A stretch of DNA of 20,189 nucleotides, taken from assembly GCA_003427395.1 (NCBI GenBank), contig BFEA01000019.1, forward strand, positions 5,870,525-5,890,713, read 5' to 3'. The translations under genes and the position numbers were made by a program. The notes beneath the pieces were generated by a model, which saw only the letters and a program-made list of their open reading frames with translations, had not been told where the DNA came from and made no database searches. This document shows positions 8,050 to 16,429 of this stretch, one piece after another. The stretch comes from Chara braunii (lineage: Eukaryota > Streptophyta > Charophyceae > Charales > Characeae). Position 1 is the first letter of the stretch, and the number at the start of each line of letters is the position of its first letter.

Positions 8050-8960
8050 TAAATCACTTTTGAGCTCAAAATAACGGATACTCTGCCAACTGCCAAAAAA
8101 ATCTATCTCGACTCCGCGGCCCTGTTATCGTTGCCACTGTCTTTTCCGTTTCTTTTCCATATATGCCTCCCTTTATAGTCCCTGTCTCTCCTCCCTGGGG
8201 CAGTTTCGAACTCCGTCTTTGCCAGCAGCGGTAGTGAAAATCAGGCTGCTTTCGCTTACGCCTCACTCCTAGTCCCGGATCCTGTACGCCGCACAAGTCC
8301 CATAGATATGTGGATCTAATCTCCATCCACATTTGCTGATTATAAGGCCCCTGTACAGGCCCTGCAGACCCCCTTGTTGCACGATGATATGTCGTCCCGT
8401 TGAAGGCTCTGAGTTGTGCCAGTCCTTCCAGCTGATGCGTAGCCCTTGGAGAAACACCACCTTTCCCTTAGCACGCAACGTGTGTTGAAATTTCTCTTCA
8501 AAGCGTTTTCCTTTGGTCTTGGGAAGCCTTGAGTGACTCCTTTCGACAGATGGGTAATATGGGCGTTGTCCAAGAATTCAACCGAAACGAAATCTCAATT
8601 CTCTCGTCTAGACCAGCCAAGGTGCCAAATTCGTGCGGGCTGCAGCCTGAGGGACTTTTGATGCCTGGTTTTGGGCGCCGCAGCGCCTCGTCGCTAAAAG
8701 CCATTATGAAATCTCTTTTTTTTTTTACGAAGCTTTTGATGATTGATCTCTCCTCTGTGTCGGGGTCATGCCGGATGAGAACTTCAACTCTTTGCCATTT
8801 GTATGAAATCTCGGTCTCGTTCATATTCTTGGTTTCTGCCCACACCTTCTCTTTTGGGTTTCCCTTTTGTTTTTCTTCATTTCCGGTATGTAAGAACTTT
8901 TGGAAAACATGGTCTTGCGGCCTGAATGGAGCTTGGGCAGTGATAAGAGGGATTCAAGAA
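8050..8960 (-). other. Unidentified coding-like region, broken into several frames
   Basis: Minus-strand frames look like protein. The best (8845-8498, 115 codons) reads ETEISYKWQRVEVLIRHDPD, then TEERSIIKSFVKKKRDF and IMAFSDEALRRPKPG. Upstream, a lysine-rich frame (EMKKNKRETQKRR) runs into it. Downstream pieces such as ISKCGWRLDPHIYGTCAAYR (about 8270-8340) continue in other frames. The order and composition suggest one degraded ORF, perhaps from a retroelement, but I recognise no domain and cannot exclude chance. Confidence 0.3.
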
Positions 8961-9227
8961 TGAGAACAGGTGGATTCATGTTCACTGCCATAATGAATGG
9001 TGTGGTCAAGTCTACCTTATCAACAATGCTTTTTGCTGTGATCATGTGATGATGTGCAATTAGATGGGTAGTATTGGGTACAAGGAGGTTAGGGGCTATC
9101 AGGCAGCGCGCTACCCCGCTCTTTTTTTTTTTTTGACAGAAGGACATGACTCCTAGGAATGATAGGAGCCTATTAGGAACCGCCGAGACTTGGCTTTGTT
9201 TTCTATATGGCTGTCTCACGCTCTCAA

Positions 9228-9400
9228 ACACCATCCGCAAAGCGATCAGCAAAGCCATCAGCAACACCGCCGTAGACACATTCAGTGACACATTCATCAA
9301 CAATATCTGCAAAGCTGTCAGCAATGCCATCAGCGAAAGACTCTGAACAGACTCAACAACGCATCCAGCGACACCATCAGGAATGCCATCACCGACACCA
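9228..9400. repeat. Degenerate short tandem region, GCCATCAGCAA-like words
   Basis: Words such as 'aaagccatcagcaa', 'aaagctgtcagcaatgccatcagc' and 'caggaatgccatc' recur at irregular spacing, giving a degenerate 12-18 bp periodicity. Open frames through it (AISKAISN and similar) follow from the periodicity. Confidence 0.5.
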
Positions 9401-9646
9401 CACACACCAGTCACACCTACAGCAGTAGGCAAGACGACAACAGAAGTAGCAGCAACAACAATAGTCAGTCAGAGCAACGGAATTGGAAATAGTGGGGGGG
9501 CAAGAAGGAGATCGCATCGCAGACCTCAACAGTTGGCCGCCTTCCCTGCAGCAGCGCATCAACACTCCGATCAGTCTGCACAGACACGAAAGGATAACGA
9601 AATCCAAGGGAAGAAGGGAGTAAATAACAACAGAATATGGCAGCAC

Positions 9647-9653
9647 AATCATG

Positions 9654-9694
<41 letters not shown>

Positions 9695-9704
9695 ATCATG
9701 TCAA
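9647..9704. mobile_element. Poly(T) insertion flanked by an 11-bp direct repeat
   Basis: AATCATGTCAA at 9647-9657 and again at 9694-9704 brackets T33 plus AAG. A run of only homopolymer between duplicated targets fits an extremely 5'-truncated, minus-oriented retroposed tail. Confidence 0.75.
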
Positions 9705-9852
9705 CTAACTGTGAGAAAATATGTAATTTGCAGGAAAAGATTTGTAATTTTCGAGTAAATTTCGGTGAAATGAACTAACGCTGGACCACAAGCAAGCAAA
9801 TAAGAAGTACCAATGGTTGAGCACATGCCCAAACACAAACCAAGTCATTCTT

Positions 9853-9903
9853 TGTCCTGACTCCTTTTTTTTATTTTTTTTATTTTTTTATGTCCTGACT
9901 CCT
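9853..9903. mobile_element. T-rich insertion flanked by a 13-bp direct repeat
   Basis: TGTCCTGACTCCT at 9853-9865 and 9891-9903 brackets a T-run with three interspersed A. This is the same pattern as at 9647-9704, only about 150 bp away. Confidence 0.75.
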
Positions 9904-10052
9904 CATAGGTCATCTAAAGAGTACCAAAAAGCTTCCCTCAGAAAATCACCTCAGCTCTCCATGGATTGAACAAAGAGGTGCCTTGAGAGAACAAAAGTAA
10001 CTAGCATAGCAACACAGAGTCTGTGGACTGAAGGGTTTGTCATCAAAGGGAG

Positions 10053-10282
10053 TTGATTGCTTCCTCAAAAGCTTATGGTCTCTTCTCTCAGTTATGGCTG
10101 AGACCCTGAGGCAGCGGGAAATGACCGTTACGTAGCGGGAAATGCCCCTTACATAGCGTGAAATGCCCCTTACATAGCGGGAAATAGCGGGAAATGCACC
10201 TTAAATAATTTTACTCACCGGACTCTTCTCTCGGTTATGGCTGAGACCTTGAGACAACGGTGTTGATTGCTTCCTCAAAAGG
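10053..10282. repeat. Nested direct repeats with a 21-24 bp tandem array
   Basis: 'tgattgcttcctcaaaag' (about 10053 and 10264) and the 'cttctctc-gttatggctgagacc' word (about 10082 and 10225) occur twice. Between them, units of the type TAGCGGGAAATGCCCCTTACA repeat about four times from 10114 to 10205. Confidence 0.75.
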
Positions 10283-10465
10283 GAGGGGGGTGTCTCCAGT
10301 GCCTAACCTCTGAGATGCTCCTCTCAATCTTATTCATTGTCCGTTAAGATCTAGAGTTGTTGTATCTATAGATTCTAGATGGTTGGAAGCCCCGCTTGTG
10401 TGGCGATCCTTCCCTTTGTGCCAATTGACTCCCAAGTCTTACACCAATTCTGCATCTTGCACCTT

Positions 10466-10490
10466 TTTAAACTGCCAGTACATCGCCCAT
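10466..10490 (+). mobile_element. Possible single end of a MITE copy
   Basis: TTTAAACTGCCAGTACATCGCCC resembles the terminal repeat of the MITE family at 3094, 7806, 17865 and 19766. No matching right end was found, so this may be a fragment beside the LINE remnant. Confidence 0.4.
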
Positions 10491-10659
10491 GCAAACTTGC
10501 GCATTGAAATCCAGCCAATCCGAAAATTTCAGGGCACGGGGCTACCGGACCACAATGACTGGCGGCGCCAGCCAAAAAACAAGAAAAGCGTGCTGCTCGA
10601 GGTTCAGCAAAGCTTGGTGCGCACTGCAAATCCGCCACGGCAAAAAGAGCGTCGGATGC

Positions 10660-11335
10660 ATCGGTCCTTTGAGGGGTCTAGTTCCTCGTCCACTTGTGCT
10701 GCAGTTCTTCTCCATTCCACCCTTATTCCTGCTTCCATAATTTCCTTGGCTTCTCTCCACGAATCTTCACTCACTGTTTTACTTTTCTCCTGCTGTCTTT
10801 GTGCATCGTGCTCTCCATATCACCCAAAGTACCGTTCTTCTGATCAAGTCTATGATGCTCCGTTGCTTATCTGCTGCTTATCTGCTACTACCCCTTCTCT
10901 GTATCGTCACGATGAGTAGGAAGAAGGGTTCTCTTACGAAAGTTGAATCTGGTCGCCCTGACAACCCAATTCATGGCCTTTTCCCATATATTTTTCATAC
11001 GAGGCCATTCAATCAAGGAATGAATCAGGGTTTCAGAGTCTCCTTTGGACTCATCTCGCATAGCAGTGGTGCTTCCGTTCCCTGGTGCTCCTTCCTCCAT
11101 ATCTCCAGTCATTCATTCACTGGGAGTGAATAGCAAAGGATCAGCCAATGGAGGCTGCTGATTCTCTGTGGTCTGCTGCCGTTCAGTACACCCCCCAGGT
11201 TCATTCCAGAGTGCTTGGCCCATCTATTTGCGACCGCTTTCTGTGGGTCCTTAACCTTATCTCTTATTTTGTAGCCTATCTTCACCTGGTTGTCTGATGA
11301 CTCTGATCATCTTACTTACTTCCTTTCTCCCGTCC
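10660..11335 (-). pseudogene. Broken LINE reverse-transcriptase ORF, 3' part with zf-RVT-like segment
   Basis: The minus strand reads KVKDPQKAVANRWAKHSG (about 11250-11190). It then shifts frame to GDSETLIHSLIEWPRMKNIW followed by EKAMNWV (about 11060-10965). The second stretch fits the ET..H.hh.CP...W pattern of the zf-RVT segment near the end of plant non-LTR reverse transcriptases, with the usual Cys replaced by Trp. Further on, RTVLWVIWRARCTKT and, after another shift, EDSWREAKEIMEAGIRVEWR match the expected C-terminal region. Several frameshifts and at least one stop show it is dead. No catalytic RT core is visible upstream; similarity fades near 11335. Confidence 0.65.
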
Positions 11336-11854
11336 TACTACCCCTTCTCTTCTGCTTTCCCGAGGCGGTGAATTAGGCGCGAAGCGGTGAAAGTCGCCAG
11401 CTTTCCTCTTTGAACCCATAACCTGTTGCCCACTTCCCGTGCCGCACCCTTGGGGACAACCCACTACTACTACGCCCTCGTTCCTCCTATCTTGTCGCAT
11501 GTGCCCTTAGCGTGGCAGCGATGGCCTTCCTTCTCGCCCTGCTCTCCCTTGTTTGGTTCCTGCCCTGCTTTCCCTTCAAGTTGGATGCTTGACTTCGTGA
11601 CTAGTTCGAATCGAGGGCATGCAAGTGTGACAATCCCTCCCGCAGCCCAGTGGCTCCTCAGACGAATTCCACGGGCCTGCGTTGGCGGTTACCCACAGCG
11701 CTTGTGCAAACAGCTCTCTCTCCCCTCTGCACGGAAACGTCTGGCACATGATAAGTTTCAGATCTGATCCATTTGCATGGGGATGAGTTCCCCTCACAAG
11801 ACGTAGAGGCTTTGTTAGGTAAACATGAACAGGTTGCACCCCACCCGGTCCCCT

Positions 11855-11855
<1 letters not shown>

Positions 11856-11912
<57 letters not shown>
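11856..11912. repeat. (CT)n microsatellite, 57 bp
   Basis: Pure CT tract that runs without a break into the artificial adapter at 11913. Confidence 0.95.
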
Positions 11913-11914
<2 letters not shown>

Positions 11915-11950
11915 GTCTCTTATACACATCTAGATGTGTATAAGAGACAG
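11913..11950. other. Nextera mate-pair junction adapter (assembly contaminant)
   Basis: CTGTCTCTTATACACATCT (11913-11931) is followed directly by its reverse complement AGATGTGTATAAGAGACAG (11932-11950). This perfect 38-bp palindrome is the circularisation junction formed from two Tn5 mosaic ends in Nextera mate-pair libraries. It is synthetic sequence. Protein frames through it give the familiar artefact peptides MCIRDR and VYKRQ. Confidence 0.98.
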
Positions 11951-12459
11951 CCCCCCCTCCTCCCCCCGTGATGATGTCTGTGTGTGGAGGGAAGAGCGAG
12001 GGATAATCTTTTCTCTTTCCACCTTTTTCAGCTTGAAATGAGAATGAGGGCCCACGCTATCTGGGTCAGCTTGACCCATACAGACTTACAGACTGATAAT
12101 ACTCAGAACAGGACCTGCAATTAAGATCGCAAAATTTACTCCATTGGCAAGATTGATTCCAGCTCAGACAACTGAAGCACAATCTCTTTGCAAACTAATT
12201 TGAAGACGAGTGTCGTTATATGATACAGCTTCATACAAGATTGATTGACTATGGTGGCTAAAAAGCCGTTGTCAAACATGGGTATCTTTTACTATCTTCT
12301 TTTTTTTGGCGAGCGGCTGGTTAAATACAAAGGCCCTCCAGGGCCTCAAATTCCCATTTTGTAATAATTAAAAGTTACAGAGGTACAGTCAATCCTCCAC
12401 GACAGGGTTCCTTCAGCCAGATGGAAGGAAGGGTATGTGGGTTCATGATGTAATATTTA
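11951..12459. other. No recognised gene
   Basis: Nothing coding or repeated is supported in this stretch. Because it follows the adapter directly, its linkage to the sequence on the left is uncertain. Confidence 0.5.
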
Positions 12460-12590
12460 TTCTGACTTGCCGGTGGAATAGGAACCGGACTGATGAAAAA
12501 AAAAAAAAAAAAAAAAAAAGGAACCGGACTGATGCTCCCCAGAATGGAAATGGAGCCAGGAGTCTGCCAGGACCATAAGGACCTGTTTTT
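12460..12590 (+). repeat. Dispersed repeat family R, copy 1 (interrupted by poly-A)
   Basis: Shares with 17449-17528, in the same orientation, TTCTGACTTGCCGG.GGAA, GGAACC.GA, GCTCCCCAGAATG, GGAGCCAGG and CCATAAGGACCTGTTTTT. This copy is interrupted by the A24 insertion at 12496. Confidence 0.75.
12481..12534. mobile_element. Poly(A) insertion flanked by a 15-bp direct repeat
   Basis: GGAACCGGACTGATG occurs at 12481-12495 and 12520-12534, with nothing but A24 between. The related copy at 17449 has this site only once, so the duplicated word and the A-run are an insertion. Confidence 0.82.
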
Positions 12591-12594
12591 TGTG

Positions 12595-12613
12595 AAAAAA
12601 AAAAAAAAAAAAA
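12595..12613. repeat. Poly(A) run, 19 bp
   Basis: A19 immediately after repeat R copy 1. No flanking duplication was found. Confidence 0.9.
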
Positions 12614-12785
12614 GGTTAGGAGGTATGCATACAATGCATACACTCCAGGAATACCTCAGGATAAACACACATGCAAACGACTTCAAATAAAAAAGGCGAA
12701 AGCATGAAAAACTCTCTTCTGTTCAAATCGGAGTTATGGGGCGCAGCAATTAATTTCCAAGTTGGAATAGCTATGTAGTATGTAC

Positions 12786-12929
12786 CTGATGAGTGACCCA
12801 GTAATTTCTCTCTCTCATTTCTATGAGAAGAGGGAAAGTTGGTGGACCTTTACGCTCCAGAACACTCTTCTGCGTGCCTCTGATGCGGGCCTCGTCGTCT
12901 CCTAACGTAACCGTGTGAATTCCACCCAC
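12786..12929 (-). CDS. ycf45-like: Ycf45/SpoIIIAA-like plastid ATPase, downstream internal exon
   Basis: This 144-bp exon (48 codons, phase 0 at both ends) reads VGGIHTVTLGDDEARIRGTQ, then KSVLERKGPPTFPLLIEMRE and RNYWVTHQ. The block GGI..VTLGD-EAR.RG.QKSVLERK.PPTF directly follows KNPTLSDL in Ycf45-family proteins, and that is how the exon ending at 18804 ends. The acceptor is ...TGCACAG before GTGGGTGG (AG at 12931-12930) and the donor is CATCAG followed by GTACAT (12785-12784). Family members are P-loop ATPases related to SpoIIIAA. In land plants they are nuclear encoded, and SPD1 is needed for plastid development in seedlings. The next exon to the left was not found, so the protein is incomplete here. 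Confidence 0.9.
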
Positions 12930-13148
12930 CTGTGCATACACCACAAAACAGAGTCCAGAAAGGAAACAAAGTTTAACAAACACAACAAGTTAGGAAGCGA
13001 TCACAAATTACTAAATTAGTAAATTACCAGAACAGAAAAATGTGCAGTAAATGGCAGCCAAACCCCTGGCTTCAGCTTCAGCTCTCGTCGTGGTACATAT
13101 GAGTGCTGCATTCCTTCAATTTCTCAAACGCATGTATTATCTTGCAAA

Positions 13149-13201
13149 GGGACGCTGGACCCGTTTTCCAGCAGGTGATGCTCCCCACCAATAGATGGAG
13201 C
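13149..13201 (-). repeat. 53-bp conserved dispersed element, copy 3
   Basis: Inverted copy. On the minus strand it begins GCTCCATCTATTGGTGGGGA and ends ACGGGTCCAGCGTCCC. It has the same length with no gaps and lies 220 bp inside the intron from the acceptor. Confidence 0.88.
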
Positions 13202-13806
13202 ATTTTTTTCGAAAAAACAAAAATGTAATGACCTGCCAAAATCGGACTGAGACACACAGCTGATTTCTGAGTTTTGCTCATGGAATGTATGCCTTGCTGA
13301 GTTTCCCGCCTGTTGCTGAGTTTTCTAAGTCCGTGTGTGTGCGTGCTTGCTGGTCTGAATGATTGTCTGAGGGCTTGTCGACTTGAGTGTGTGTGTGACC
13401 CGCAAGGGCACTTGTTCGTTCAGAAGGCCCGAAGGGCTGGTACTTGCCTGTGGCCGTGACATTGAGGGTTGCAGCGGGGAAAACACTCAAAGTGGCGGGG
13501 AAAGAGGCCCACGACACTTAGAACAGCGGAAAACACTCAAGTAGCAGGTAGGCCATTACCACACCAAGTAGAGGTAGATGTGCCGGGTACTCGAGGTCAA
13601 GCAGAAGAAGACAAGAGTTGGCATTTCTTGAGGCCCAGTAGTTGTAGGCTAGGCCTAGGCGGGTACCAGTCCAACCAGTCTGAGTCTAGGGCCTGAACGG
13701 GCAGTATCAGAGTCTGCAATGATGTTTCCCTGCGGAAGGGAGGAGGCACCCGTTGCGTGGAGGTCGCGTGGCCTAGGAAGTCACTCGCCAAGAGGCAAGC
13801 AGGCCG

Positions 13807-14274
13807 CTATATCTCCAGGAGGAGCAAAGTGCTCCTCGTCATTGTCGGTGTGCAAGTTTTGCGACACACTGGTTGGAGCGCTGGCTGGAGCAGCACTAGC
13901 ACAGAGCTGCGCTGCTGCGGCAGGAGCAAGGACAGCAGGAGGAGGGAGACAAGGACTAGGAGGGGAGCGCCAGAGGTACTTACCTGGCTATGGTGGATGC
14001 CATCTTCATCACCTTGGTGGGCGCTGCATCTGGAAGGCCCCAGTTGGGGTAGAGCTACACCAAGAAGCTTTGAGGCAGAGTCAGGCATGGCGGCCTGAGC
14101 TAGAGCAGCCATAGCTGCTTTGTGTTGTCCTTTGCACCGCAGGGCAGTGCCCTGGTAGTCCGCCATAGCCTCGGCTGTGGAAGGAGGAGGAAGAAGAGTG
14201 GCCATGGCTATGGTGGACCTCATGTGATGCCTGCAGTAGAAGAGGGATTCGAACATTGATTCTGGTTCAGCCAT
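13807..14274 (-). other. Unidentified intronic ORF, 155 codons
   Basis: The minus-strand ORF starts MAEPESMFESLFYCRHHMRS and includes an alanine-rich middle (GQHKAAMAALAQAAMPDS). It later turns into leucine/serine-rich sequence that looks non-coding. It lies in the intron on the gene's own strand but cannot belong to the Ycf45-like protein, since the flanking exons join directly. A B-box-like GTTCGAATCCC (about 14257-14247, minus) near its start has no matching A box. The ORF may be spurious. Confidence 0.2.
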
Positions 14275-14280
14275 TCAACA

Positions 14281-14470
14281 TTATTATTATTATTATTTCT
14301 TGTTTGAATAAGAGGGGAGGAGATAAGGAGGAGGAGAGTGGTTGGCGAAGAAGAAGAGCATTATCATTGGTCTCTATGCTGGTGTACATCATCTTCTTCT
14401 TCCTTCTTCCTTCTTTCTTCTTCTTCTTCTTCTTCTTCTTCTTCTTCTTCTTCTTCTTCTTCTTCTTCTT
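14281..14470. repeat. Trinucleotide tracts: (ATT)n and (TTC)n
   Basis: A short (TTA/ATT)n lies at 14281-14297, and a nearly pure (TTC)n runs from about 14391 to 14470. Poly-Phe, poly-Ser and poly-Leu frames across it come from the repeat. Confidence 0.93.
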
Positions 14471-14564
14471 TCCCTCTCTCTCCTCTCAAGTTCATTCATT
14501 TTTCTTTGCAATTGGACGGCATTGTACTTTCTGATGAATGTGTACTTCCAAATTGGCCAGGATC

Positions 14565-14589
14565 AAAAAAAAAAAAAAAAAAAAAAAAA
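14565..14589. repeat. Poly(A) run, 25 bp
   Basis: A25 between 'ggccaggatc' and 'ggcttcag'. No flanking duplication was found. Confidence 0.9.
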
Positions 14590-14928
14590 GGCTTCAGCTA
14601 CAAACCTGTCACCAATGTAACATACAAATCGGAGAAGGATGGACAGTTGAATCAGCTTGAACGGCACACCCATAAGAATGATGATAGTCAATCACATTGG
14701 AATGTCTTGTGCAATAGATGGGGAGGAGTTGCAACATTCAGTTTGCAATCAAACTGTTTGTAAGCAGTTCTGCTCTTTTTTTCCCCCTCCTATCATCCTA
14801 TGTCATTTGAGCACAAGGCAGAAGAACAATGTTGGAGCTGACATGCTCTTCATCCATCTGTCTCCACATGCATTGCATCCCTTTTTTGTGATTTTTTTTT
14901 TTTTTTTCTTTTAACAACACCCCCTACA

Positions 14929-14966
14929 GTGCTAGTGCTGCTGGTAAAAGCAGGCAGCACTAGCAC
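14929..14966. repeat. Perfect 13-bp inverted repeat, 12-nt loop
   Basis: GTGCTAGTGCTGC (14929-14941) and GCAGCACTAGCAC (14954-14966) are exact reverse complements around TGGTAAAAGCAG. Flanking C and G runs extend the stem after a bulge. The hairpin sits 10 bp left of the fourth 53-bp element. Confidence 0.85.
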
Positions 14967-14976
14967 CGGGGGAGAG

Positions 14977-15029
14977 GCTCCATCTATTGGTGGGGAGCAT
15001 CACCTACTGGAAAACGGGTCCAGCGTCCC
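14977..15029 (+). repeat. 53-bp conserved dispersed element, copy 4
   Basis: Begins GCTCCATCTATTGGTGGGGA and ends ACGGGTCCAGCGTCCC. It matches copy 3 more closely than copies 1 and 2 at its right end (GCGTCCC). Its downstream flank lacks GATACAAT. Confidence 0.88.
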
Positions 15030-15414
15030 TTACACAGAACGAATTAGGAAAATGTATAACTGAGAAAGACATGTAAACATTGTAAAGCCTCAGATTGGGT
15101 GATTTACTTCATCAGATTACTGTGTGGTTTGAGGATTTTTTTTCTTTACTTTCTTAGTACTATTTTGGCCTTCGGAATGGGGTAGCGCCAGAGATGATGG
15201 AACTGTGGGATTTTTTAATGGTTGGCCTGCAGATCAACAGCTTGAGGTGCGTACAATTCACCCACCAGCGCCGGCCCAGCGGCCTGTCAAACTCTAGCAG
15301 CCTTGCTGAACTTCCCTCCCAACGTGGTGGCTATGCTTCTTACTCCTCGTAAACAAGGGCGCCCCAAGTGACAGGGAAATAGTACCCGGGGTGGCATGCA
15401 ACCTTGGGGAGGGC
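15030..15414. other. Intron sequence, nothing recognised
   Basis: No coding or repeat structure is supported, apart from a few short words ('ggtggctatg') shared with the flank of the SINE at 19337. Confidence 0.5.
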
Positions 15415-15597
15415 TACTTGGTTGATCTGTGACTGGGTACACCGGTTCGTGGTGGTATGTGATGGACTAACCATGCTGAGGTGGGCAGAAATTCGTATCT
15501 GTGAGCTTAAGTTTCATCCCAGCTCACTTTGCCTTGTGGTAGGTGTTCTGATTTTCAATCAGCAGGTTGCAAGTTCGATACCTGGAAAGAATAATTG
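15415..15597 (+). mobile_element. tRNA-like SINE, second family, copy A
   Basis: Shares with 19337-19530 the words CTACTT-GATTG/CTGTGAC-GGGTAC-CCGG-TC-TGG, a central TTAA-TTTCA-CC, and a tRNA-like end. That end has an A-box-like GCCTTGTGGTAGGTGTT (about 15532) and a B-box-like GCAAGTTCGATACC (15569-15582). The homology lies upstream of the pol III boxes, so the element is not a simple head-first SINE. Confidence 0.6.
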
Positions 15598-15771
15598 ATT
15601 TGCGATTTTCACAAATGTTGGATTTCACGCTTGGAGGCAATGAGTTTACAGAATTTCATTATACGTTTAAAAATCGAGTCGGATCATCTGCATTTTCAAA
15701 CTTATTACATGCTAAACACTAAAAAAGACAAGCAGCGAGCACCTGTTGGCATCTTGTGTTCTCGCCAAAGG

Positions 15772-15852
15772 TAACCGGACGGACATCTGGACCGGGATCC
15801 AACGGTTCGGCTGTCTGGGTCCGCGTCCGGGGTCTGGTCCGGTAGGTCTGGA
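15772..15852. repeat. GTCCGG/CCGGAC-rich segment, copy 1
   Basis: Dense in 'accggac', 'ctggaccggg', 'gtctgggtccg' and 'ggtctggtccgg'. The vocabulary matches 16940-17075, partly in inverted order. Confidence 0.6.
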
Positions 15853-16061
15853 AAGCCCCCCCTTTTTGAAAAATCGAACTTTCTTTGGGGGGCAGCTAGG
15901 AGGTTTTTCAGGTCCTAGGCCACCCCTTCGCCCGTTAGAGACCGCTGTCGACGTTGTGTTCAGAATCAGTATCCCTCGTGCCCGAAGGAAAAAAACGCCC
16001 AAACACTTCTGTGAGCTGCGGCCTGCATTGGAGTAGGTGTCCTCACCCGCCGATGCTCTCA

Positions 16062-16111
16062 TCGCCCGCAAGGAGAGTGCCCACCATCGCCCGCCAAGGA
16101 GAGTGCCCATC
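16062..16111. repeat. 25-bp tandem duplication
   Basis: 'catcgcccgcaaggagagtg' (plus CCCAC) is followed at once by a second copy with one inserted C. It lies just left of the (TC)n tract and adapter. Confidence 0.8.
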
Positions 16112-16114
16112 AAT

Positions 16115-16118
<4 letters not shown>

Positions 16119-16146
<28 letters not shown>
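16119..16146. repeat. (TC)n microsatellite, 28 bp
   Basis: Pure TC tract ending exactly at the second artificial adapter. Confidence 0.95.
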
Positions 16147-16184
16147 CTGTCTCTTATACACATCTAGATGTGTATAAGAGACAG
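16147..16184. other. Nextera mate-pair junction adapter, second copy
   Basis: Identical 38-bp palindrome to 11913-11950 (mosaic end at 16147-16165, its reverse complement at 16166-16184). Frames through it read SYTHLDVYKRQ, a well-known contaminant peptide. It lies inside the Ycf45-like intron. Confidence 0.98.
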
Positions 16185-16316
16185 CTTCTGCAAGGACGGA
16201 TGGAGTTGAGGGCGACCGATGGTGGGAGTCGAAGGTTGAGGGATGGCATCCAGGAGGAGGATGGTCGAAGGTCCAGGGGAGGGCGAGGAGGAGTGTCAAA
16301 GGCAAAGGGGTGGGCA

Positions 16317-16319
<3 letters not shown>

Positions 16320-16377
<58 letters not shown>
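16320..16377. repeat. (TC)n microsatellite, 58 bp
   Basis: Pure TC tract, 135 bp right of the adapter. Confidence 0.96.
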
Positions 16378-16381
<4 letters not shown>

Positions 16382-16429
16382 CACAAGGTTTTTTGTTTCT
16401 TTTTTTTTGCTGCTTTCTTGCTAATCTTC

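Noticed and set aside
8821-9432. 203-codon minus-strand ORF
   Set aside because: The N-terminal half is the complement of degenerate short repeats and a poly-T; only the last third looks protein-like and is covered by the 8.0-9.0 kb entry.
11576-11929. 117-codon minus-strand ORF starting MCIRDR
   Set aside because: Its start lies in the adapter and its first third in (CT)n; the remainder has no recognisable domain.
15712-16380. A 222-codon minus-strand ORF, the longest in the window
   Set aside because: It runs through two CT microsatellites and the artificial Nextera adapter; the ERERER and VYKRQ-type peptides are repeat and contaminant translation.
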